A stretch of DNA of 64,000 nt. Source: Neisseria shayeganii 871. Its GTDB lineage: Bacteria; Pseudomonadota; Gammaproteobacteria; Burkholderiales; Neisseriaceae. The notes beneath the pieces were generated by a model. That model was not told the DNA's origin. It saw only the letters and a program-made list of their open reading frames with translations, and ran no database searches. Positions within the stretch are counted from its first letter, which is position 1; every line of letters begins with the position of its first letter. Position numbers and translations under genes: made by a program. The stretch is taken from assembly GCF_000226875.1 (NCBI RefSeq), contig NZ_JH164926.1, positions 1,959,252 through 2,023,251 of the forward strand, written 5' to 3'. Positions 53,930 to 64,000 of this stretch are shown here, one piece after another.

Positions 53930-54724
53930 ATGATTCCTGTCTACATCGTCTCCCTCGCCGGCGAAACCGAACGCCGCGAACACATGCGCGGGCAATGCCG
54001 CCGTTTCGGCTTGGCAGCGGTTTTTATCGATGCCGTCGATATGCGGCAGGCCGGGCAAAAGGATATCGAACGGCTCTCTACCCGAATGTTGCACAAAAAG
54101 CCGAAAAAACAGCGCTGGCTCACCCGCGGCGAGCTGGGTTGCGCCTTAAGCCACCATCGGGTTTACGAAGCTGTTTGCGCACAAAGCCAACCCTACGCCC
54201 TGATCTTGGAAGACGATGCCGAATTTATCCGCAACCCGCTGCCGCTGTTGGACGAAGGCTACCTGAATGCCTTATCCGACCAATACCCATTTGACGTGCT
54301 GATTGTGGGCTATGTGAAAACCCTGCCTCAGCAGCTGCCTTATTACTACCGCCGCCTGCCCATCAAATACCGCGCCGCCATGGCTACCGACGGCGAAACC
54401 GTGCGCTTCGGCACCCCGTGGGAACAATACGGCTGCGGTACCGTGGCCTATATTGTCAGCCGTGCCGGCGCGGAAAAACTGCGGGCAGCCACCCAAACGC
54501 CGTGCGCCGCCGCCGACGACTGGCTGTATTTCGAGCAACACCACCGCCTGCGTATTCTGCACAGCCGGCCGGCTTTCGTGCTGGAAGCGCTGGAAAAGCT
54601 CGACAGCACCATCCGCATCGAAAAAGCAGACTTTCTCCGCTCCAAGGCCAGCAGCGTCATCATCCGCAGCGTCAAAGGCTACCTGAAACACTTCGCCATG
54701 AATTACCTCGGAATGAAAGCATGA
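53930..54724 (+). CDS. glycosyltransferase family 25 (LOS-type), second
   Basis: 264 residues from ATG 53930. MIPVYIVSLAGETERREHM, LSHHRVYEAVC and LILEDDAEF are GT25 hallmarks; WEQYGCGTVAYIVSRAGA is also typical. Probably adds a hexose to lipooligosaccharide. Not closely similar to the GT25 at 48308. The stop overlaps the gmhB start. Contains eikDUS words at 54256 and 54678. Confidence 0.88.
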   Translation: MIPVYIVSLAGETERREHMRGQCRRFGLAAVFIDAVDMRQAGQKDIERLSTRMLHKKPKKQRWLTRGELGCALSHHRVYEAVCAQSQPYALILEDDAEFIRNPLPLLDEGYLNALSDQYPFDVLIVGYVKTLPQQLPYYYRRLPIKYRAAMATDGETVRFGTPWEQYGCGTVAYIVSRAGAEKLRAATQTPCAAADDWLYFEQHHRLRILHSRPAFVLEALEKLDSTIRIEKADFLRSKASSVIIRSVKGYLKHFAMNYLGMKA

Positions 54725-55290
54725 AACTGATTATTCTCGACCGCGACGGCGTGCTCAACCACGACCGCGACGACTTCGTGAAGTCGGCCGACGAATGGGT
54801 GCCCATCGAAGGCAGCATGGATGCGGTGGCCTTTCTCAAGCAGGCCGACTACACCGTGGTGGTGGCCACCAACCAATCCGGCATCGGCCGCCACTACTTC
54901 ACCATGCAGGATTTGAACGAAATGCACGAAAAACTGCACCGTCTCGCCCGCGAAGCCGGCGGCGGCATCGACGGCATCTGGTTCTGCCCGCACACCGATT
55001 CCGCCCGCTGCCACTGCCGCAAACCCAAGCCCGGCATGGTGGAAGACATTCTCGACCGCTTCAATATGTCGGCCGAAGGCGTGTATATGGTGGGCGACAG
55101 CCTGCGCGATTTACAGGCCATCGCCGCGGTGGGCGGCCAGCCCGTGCTGGTGCTCACCGGCAAGGGCAAAAAAACCCTGGCCGCCGGCGGCCTACCGGAA
55201 AACACGCAAGTGTTCGACGACCTGCTCGCCTTCGCCAAACACCTCAACACCCAACCTGCTCCCCAACAGGACGCCCTATGCTCTGGATAA
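54721..55290 (+). CDS. gmhB: D-glycero-beta-D-manno-heptose 1,7-bisphosphate 7-phosphatase
   Basis: HAD-family phosphatase of the ADP-heptose pathway for the LOS inner core. 189 residues: LDRDGVLNHDRDDFVKS (nucleophile Asp), VATNQSGIGR, the zinc-binding CPHTDSARCHCRKPKPGM and MVGDSLRDLQA. ATGA overlap with the upstream glycosyltransferase and 13-base overlap with the acyltransferase, an arrangement known from Neisseria (gmhX-nlaA). Confidence 0.95.
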   Translation: MKLIILDRDGVLNHDRDDFVKSADEWVPIEGSMDAVAFLKQADYTVVVATNQSGIGRHYFTMQDLNEMHEKLHRLAREAGGGIDGIWFCPHTDSARCHCRKPKPGMVEDILDRFNMSAEGVYMVGDSLRDLQAIAAVGGQPVLVLTGKGKKTLAAGGLPENTQVFDDLLAFAKHLNTQPAPQQDALCSG

Positions 55291-56012
55291 GAAACCTCGC
55301 CTATTGGCTCTTGGTGGCGCTGATCACTCCACCGCTGTTTGTCGTCTTGGTGCTGGCCGCTCCCTTCCCGCGCGGCATCCACACCATGGCCACCCGCTGG
55401 GCGCTCACCCTGATGTGGCTGCTGGAGCATGTGGTCGGCCTCAAATATACCGTAGAAGGCGCGGAAAACATTCCGGCCGGCCCCGCCGTCATCTGCTGCA
55501 AACACCAGTCCGGCTGGGAAACCTTGGCCACCCAAAAAATCTTCCCCGCCCAAGTATTCGTGGCCAAGCGCGAGCTGTTCCTGATTCCTTTCTTCGGTTG
55601 GGGGCTGAAACTGGCCGGCACCATCGGCATCGACCGCAAAAACCCCGCCAAAGCCAGCGCTCAAATCATCGAGCAGGGCAGCCGGCGCAAAGCCCAAGGC
55701 TTCTGGATCACCATTTTCCCGGAAGGCACCCGCATTGCCCCGGGCAAAAAAGGCCGCTATAAAAACGGCGCCGCCCGCATGGCCAAACTCTTGGAAATGG
55801 ATTTGGTGCCGGTGGCGCTCAACAGCGGCGAATACTGGCCGAAAAACTCGTTTTTAAAATACCCCGGCGAAATCCGCGTCATCGTTTGCCCGCCGATCGC
55901 ACACGACAGCGGCGACATCGACGCGCTGACCCGCGCCTGCGAAGCCGCCATCGAGAGCCGTATGCCGGCCATCACCGGGCTGGGCCCCTGTTACCGCAAG
56001 GAGACGGCATGA
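55278..56012 (+). CDS. plsC: 1-acyl-sn-glycerol-3-phosphate acyltransferase
   Basis: Makes phosphatidic acid from lysophosphatidic acid; inner membrane. 244 residues from ATG 55278: N-terminal membrane helix (YWLLVALITPPLFVVLVLAA), KHQSGWETLA (the HX4E form of the catalytic motif), GTIGIDRKN and FPEGTRIAPG. Corresponds to NlaA of Neisseria. Starts inside gmhB. Confidence 0.93.
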   Translation: MLWIRNLAYWLLVALITPPLFVVLVLAAPFPRGIHTMATRWALTLMWLLEHVVGLKYTVEGAENIPAGPAVICCKHQSGWETLATQKIFPAQVFVAKRELFLIPFFGWGLKLAGTIGIDRKNPAKASAQIIEQGSRRKAQGFWITIFPEGTRIAPGKKGRYKNGAARMAKLLEMDLVPVALNSGEYWPKNSFLKYPGEIRVIVCPPIAHDSGDIDALTRACEAAIESRMPAITGLGPCYRKETA

Positions 56013-56185
56013 ACGGCGACCAAATCGGCGCGGCCGCGATTGCCGCGGCTGCGATCGTGTTTTTATGGTGGTACAAAGGCCCCTGGCTGGCCGAACAGGC
56101 CCCGCGCTGGCGTCTGCCGCTGCTGATTGCCGGCACCGCCGCGATTACCGCCAGCCTGTTGTATTACTTAGGCTGGATCGGCTAA
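56009..56185 (+). CDS. small membrane protein
   Basis: 58 residues, ATGA overlap with plsC and GGAG upstream. Two hydrophobic segments (IGAAAIAAAAIVFLWWY and LPLLIAGTAAITASLLYYLG) separated by a short charged loop. No family recognised; translational coupling supports that it is real. Confidence 0.65.
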   Translation: MNGDQIGAAAIAAAAIVFLWWYKGPWLAEQAPRWRLPLLIAGTAAITASLLYYLGWIG

Positions 56186-56229
56186 ACAGCCTGAGGTCTT
56201 TCAGGTAGCCCGCAATACTGTTCCCGCCC

Positions 56230-56901
56230 ATGCACCATCAGCTTTCCGACGGCCGCCGCATCCGCCTTGAACTGCGCCGCAGCGCCAAGAAAAACATCAT
56301 CCTGCGCCCGCAGGGTGCAGACAACCTGCGCCTGAGCGTGCCGCCCTGGTTGGGCGAAACCGAATTGCGCCGCTGGCTGGCCGCCAACGAAGCCGCCTTG
56401 CGCCGTTTGCTCGACCAAGCGCCCGCCGCCGATGCCGCACCAAAGCACATCTGGCTGTACGGCGAAGCACGGCTGCTGTCGCCGCAAGCCGGCAGCGGCA
56501 TCCGCCTGGAAGCAGACTGCATCAGGCTACCTGAAAGCCCGTGGCCGCAACAAAAAAACCTGCTGCGCCGGCATCTCCACAGCCGGGCCGCCGATTACCT
56601 GCTGCCGCGCCTGCAGGCACACGCCGAACGCCTGCAGCTGCAGCCCGCCGCCTCCGCCCTCACCTCGGCCCAAACCTTCTGGGGCGTCTGCCGTCAGCGC
56701 ACCGGCATCCGCCTCAACTGGCGGCTGGTGGGCGCACCCGAATATGTGGCCGACTATGTGTGCGTGCACGAACTGTGCCACCTGCCCCACCCCAACCACA
56801 GCCCGGCCTTCTGGCAGCTGGTCCGCCGCCACACCCCGCACACCGATGCGGCCAAAGCCTGGCTGAAACAGCACGGCCGCGAACTGTTTGTTTTGGACTA
56901 G
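56230..56901 (+). CDS. YgjP-like metal-dependent hydrolase (DUF45)
   Basis: 223 residues. RLELRRSAKKNIILRPQGAD at the N-terminus and HELCHLPHPNHSPAFWQLV, the HEXXH zinc site with downstream His, mark the YgjP/DUF45 (M48-like, WLM-related) family. Natural substrate unknown. Monocistronic; an eikDUS in the coding sequence at 56524. Confidence 0.88.
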   Translation: MHHQLSDGRRIRLELRRSAKKNIILRPQGADNLRLSVPPWLGETELRRWLAANEAALRRLLDQAPAADAAPKHIWLYGEARLLSPQAGSGIRLEADCIRLPESPWPQQKNLLRRHLHSRAADYLLPRLQAHAERLQLQPAASALTSAQTFWGVCRQRTGIRLNWRLVGAPEYVADYVCVHELCHLPHPNHSPAFWQLVRRHTPHTDAAKAWLKQHGRELFVLD

Positions 56902-57006
56902 TTGTTTTGGACCGGGCTTGCCTGACAATCAGCCGACCTCCCCCGCCCGGACCACACCGCCGCCCTGATATTCACCGCTCAAAAACCACACCGAAAGGAA
57001 CCCGCC

Positions 57007-57415
57007 ATGAGACTGCTCCACACCATGTTGCGCGTCGGCGATTTGCAGAAATCGCTGGCCTTTTACCAAGACGTGCTCGGCATGCGCCTGCTGCGCCAAA
57101 AAGACTACCCCGACGGCCGCTTCACCCTCGCCTTCGTCGGCTACGGCGACGAAGCCGACACCGCCGTGATCGAACTCACCCACAACTGGGACACCCCCGC
57201 CTACGATCTGGGCAACGGCTACGGCCACATCGCCATCGAAGTGGAAGACGCCTACGCCGCCTGCGAAGCCGTACGCGCCAAAGGCGGCAAAGTTACCCGC
57301 GAAGCCGGCCCGATGAAGCACGGCAGCACCGTGATCGCCTTTGTGGAAGACCCCGACGGCTACAAAATCGAATTCATCCAAAAACACGGACGGCAAGACT
57401 GCCCCCCCACGCCGA

Positions 57416-57426
<11 letters not shown>
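57007..57426 (+). CDS. gloA: lactoylglutathione lyase (glyoxalase I)
   Basis: Detoxifies methylglyoxal with glutathione. 139 residues: [52 protein letters not shown] and [13 protein letters not shown], with the four metal ligands His5, Glu56, His74 and Glu122 by position. Good ribosome site AAAGGAA. The last codons lie in the DUS pair that terminates the gene. Confidence 0.95.
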
Positions 57427-60147
<2,721 letters not shown>

Positions 60148-60163
60148 AGCCGCCCCACCGCAG

Positions 60164-60195
60164 ACTGCCTGACCGACGTCAGGCAGTTTGTTTTT
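60164..60195 (+). terminator. rho-independent terminator of leuS
   Basis: 10-base perfect stem ACTGCCTGAC/GTCAGGCAGT, loop CGAC, followed by TTGTTTTT. 16 bases after the leuS stop. Confidence 0.9.
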
Positions 60196-60276
60196 ACGGT
60201 AACGGTTTCAGGTAGCCCCTCCGGCTGACAGAAACCTGCTTACTCCACCCCATTATCCATAAGAAATGAATCACAA

Positions 60277-61203
60277 ATGAACACCAAACCCCTGCTCTTC
60301 ACCTCTCTTCTGGCCGCTTTATTGTCTGCCTGCGGCAGCAGCGGCGGCAGCGGCCCTTCGGTCGGCCAGCTGCCCACCCCCCAAGCGGCACCGCAACAAG
60401 ACGCTCAAGCCGAAGCCCAGCCCCAAGCCGAAGCCAAACCCGAACCCCCGCCGCCGCCAACACCCCAAGAATTGGATCGGGCCGTCTTCAACCGTTTGGG
60501 CGTTAACACGCCCAAAGGCTTCGACACATCCGGCTTGGTCAAGCTGAACCTGCAGGCAGACGGCAAAAACATCGAATTGCAGATTTTCAACCCCGAAACC
60601 GGCAATAATTTCCTCGGCAAGCCGGAAATGCAGACCCTGCGCGGCCATGACGGCAGCCTGATCGGCTATTACGGCCATGCCCGCATCAACAAAATCATCC
60701 GCTCCCCTTATTACCCCGACGAAGTTACCGGCAGCGAACTGGTCTCGCTTTATGTACAGCAGGCCGACGACAGCCGCCTGAAACGTCCCGAAGGTATGGA
60801 CCAAGTGCAGTACCGCGGCACCATGTATTACCACTACCACGACAACCAACCGCAAACCGCCGACGTGCTGGCCACCTACCGCGGCAGCGACAAAACCCTG
60901 GCCATGAAAATCGACGGCAGCGGCGATAACGGCGTGCGTACCTGGTATCTCGGCGGATTCGGCAACACCGTCCGCAGAGGCAGCAGCAATCTGTCCGTTC
61001 CGGTGAGCGACAACGGCAAGGTCAGCGGCACCTTATGGCTGGACAACACCGGCGGCCGAGACGCGCGTTTGAAACCTGACGGCCATTTTGACGGCGGTTT
61101 CTACGGCACCCAAGGCGAAGTATTGACCGGCAAAGCCTCCAACGAAGGCGGCGAGAAATGGGAAGGCGTGATCGGCGCCACCGCCGCCCAAGCCAAACCT
61201 TAA
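60277..61203 (+). CDS. surface lipoprotein with TbpB-like beta-barrel
   Basis: 308 residues. Signal peptide with lipobox LLSAC (Cys19), a low-complexity GSSGGSG and Pro/Gln/Glu-rich tether (residues 20-65), then a globular part. The C-terminus GHFDGGFYGTQGEVLTG and WEGVIGATAA match the small barrel shared by TbpB, HpuA and other Slam-dependent lipoproteins. It is therefore probably displayed on the outer surface. The ligand is unknown; no TonB receptor or Slam gene is adjacent. A single copy of the barrel suggests a short HpuA-like or factor-H-binding-like protein rather than TbpB. Confidence 0.75.
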   Translation: MNTKPLLFTSLLAALLSACGSSGGSGPSVGQLPTPQAAPQQDAQAEAQPQAEAKPEPPPPPTPQELDRAVFNRLGVNTPKGFDTSGLVKLNLQADGKNIELQIFNPETGNNFLGKPEMQTLRGHDGSLIGYYGHARINKIIRSPYYPDEVTGSELVSLYVQQADDSRLKRPEGMDQVQYRGTMYYHYHDNQPQTADVLATYRGSDKTLAMKIDGSGDNGVRTWYLGGFGNTVRRGSSNLSVPVSDNGKVSGTLWLDNTGGRDARLKPDGHFDGGFYGTQGEVLTGKASNEGGEKWEGVIGATAAQAKP

Positions 61204-61328
61204 CCCGGCTCCCGCACAACGGCCGCATCCGTCCGCATGCCCGACAGCAGGCCGGCCGAAAGCAGCAGCACGCTTTTCAGGTAGCCTGTTGTTTATCGCC
61301 GCCTTCTGTTGCCGCCGGCATGATATGA

Positions 61329-63734
<2,406 letters not shown>

Positions 63735-63810
63735 ACCGCCAAGCGCCGTTGCGGATTGCCTGCCCCAATATACGAGAAAGGCTGAGACCTTTGCAAAACC
63801 CCAGGCCAAC

Positions 63811-63850
63811 AAACAGCCGGAACATGCTTCATCATATTCCGGCTGTTTTT
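63811..63850. terminator. hairpin terminator within the IS end
   Basis: AAACAGCCGGAA and its complement around a 14-base loop, followed by TTT. It lies 70 bases past the transposase stop and may also terminate ligA transcripts from the other side. Confidence 0.65.
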
Positions 63851-63920
63851 GCGTAAAAAGCAGACAAACCACCCCTGAAATCCCCTTCAAGTGCCTAATT
63901 TCTAGGCACTTCCTGCCTGT

Positions 63921-64000
63921 TCAGGCAGCAACAGGCACACGTATCCTGTTGGCTGCTTTCAACAGGTTCACACACATCGCCTTCAGGTGGCTTTGCGCCT
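63921..64000 (-). CDS. IS5-family transposase, C-terminal fragment in window
   Basis: Reverse strand reads AQSHLKAMCVNLLKAANRIR and then VPVAA, stop at 63923-63921. This C-terminus (AQSHLKAMCVNLLKAANR) is typical of IS1106/IS5-type transposases of Neisseriaceae. Only 25 codons are in the window, so completeness cannot be judged. Confidence 0.7.
   Translation of the reverse strand, partial: AQSHLKAMCVNLLKAANRIRVPVAA

Larger units (their letters stand above)
63784..64000 (-). mobile_element. end of an IS5-family insertion sequence
   Basis: Starts with the terminal repeat GAGACCTTTGCAAAACCCC. This is the same end as the miniature elements at 9271 and 34996 and the remnant at 13850. The rest of the element lies beyond the window. 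Confidence 0.75.

Overview
The window is chromosomal DNA from a member of the Neisseriaceae, most probably Eikenella or a close relative. The main clue is the 12-13 base word AGGCTACCTGAAA. It occurs over forty times by my reading (counting single mismatches), often as inverted pairs just after genes, and matches the DNA uptake sequence dialect described for Eikenella (AG-eikDUS). Gene content (parB next to the atp operon, gmhB next to an nlaA-type acyltransferase, a two-partner secretion locus with toxin cassettes, high GC outside acquired DNA) fits the family.

Layout. 1-5.9 kb: F1Fo ATP synthase operon on the minus strand (atpI-B-E-F-H-A-G-D, atpD cut by the window edge) with a good promoter. 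6-12.4 kb: parB, rsmE, an inositol monophosphatase-family gene, dtd, mnmA, fadD. 12.4-13.9 kb: a pirin gene and a decayed miniature element. 13.9-29.3 kb: a minus-strand two-partner secretion / contact-dependent toxin island. It holds a 2826-residue TpsA exoprotein with a papain/C39-like C-terminal domain, a first immunity gene, two displaced toxin cassettes with immunity genes, an extra immunity paralogue, shards of tpsA, an IS1016-like scar, the TpsB transporter and an RTX-type acyltransferase. 29.4-36.9 kb: tRNA-Lys, tRNA-Asn, the aroQ-accB-(unknown)-accC operon, a YdcH protein, a UPF0060 membrane protein, trpB, an OmpA-like protein, glyQ.

36.9-45.65 kb is a defence insertion that splits glyQ from glyS. 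It contains a complete type I Wadjet system (jetA-B-C-D) and then an AT-rich two-gene unit: an ABC-type ATPase and a small PD-(D/E)XK-like protein broken by a one-base frameshift. The Wadjet genes carry uptake words of other dialects (Simonsiella/Kingella type), and glyS carries four exact Neisseria-type AG-DUS words. Both point to import by transformation from related genera.

47.8-56.2 kb is a surface-glycan region: two GT25 glycosyltransferases, a fused GT6-GT32 enzyme related to blood-group transferases, rfbB, rfbA, rfbC (no rfbD), gmhB and an acyltransferase. 56.2-64 kb: a YgjP-like metalloprotease, gloA, leuS, a TbpB-barrel-like surface lipoprotein, ligA, and the end of an IS5-family element. 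The inverted repeat of that element matches two short mobile elements (9.3 and 35.0 kb) and one remnant (13.8 kb).

The strongest leads are the toxin cassette island, the frameshifted ATPase/nuclease pair beside Wadjet, the GT6-GT32 fusion, and the foreign uptake words in glyS. All functions are read from sequence alone; no database search was run.
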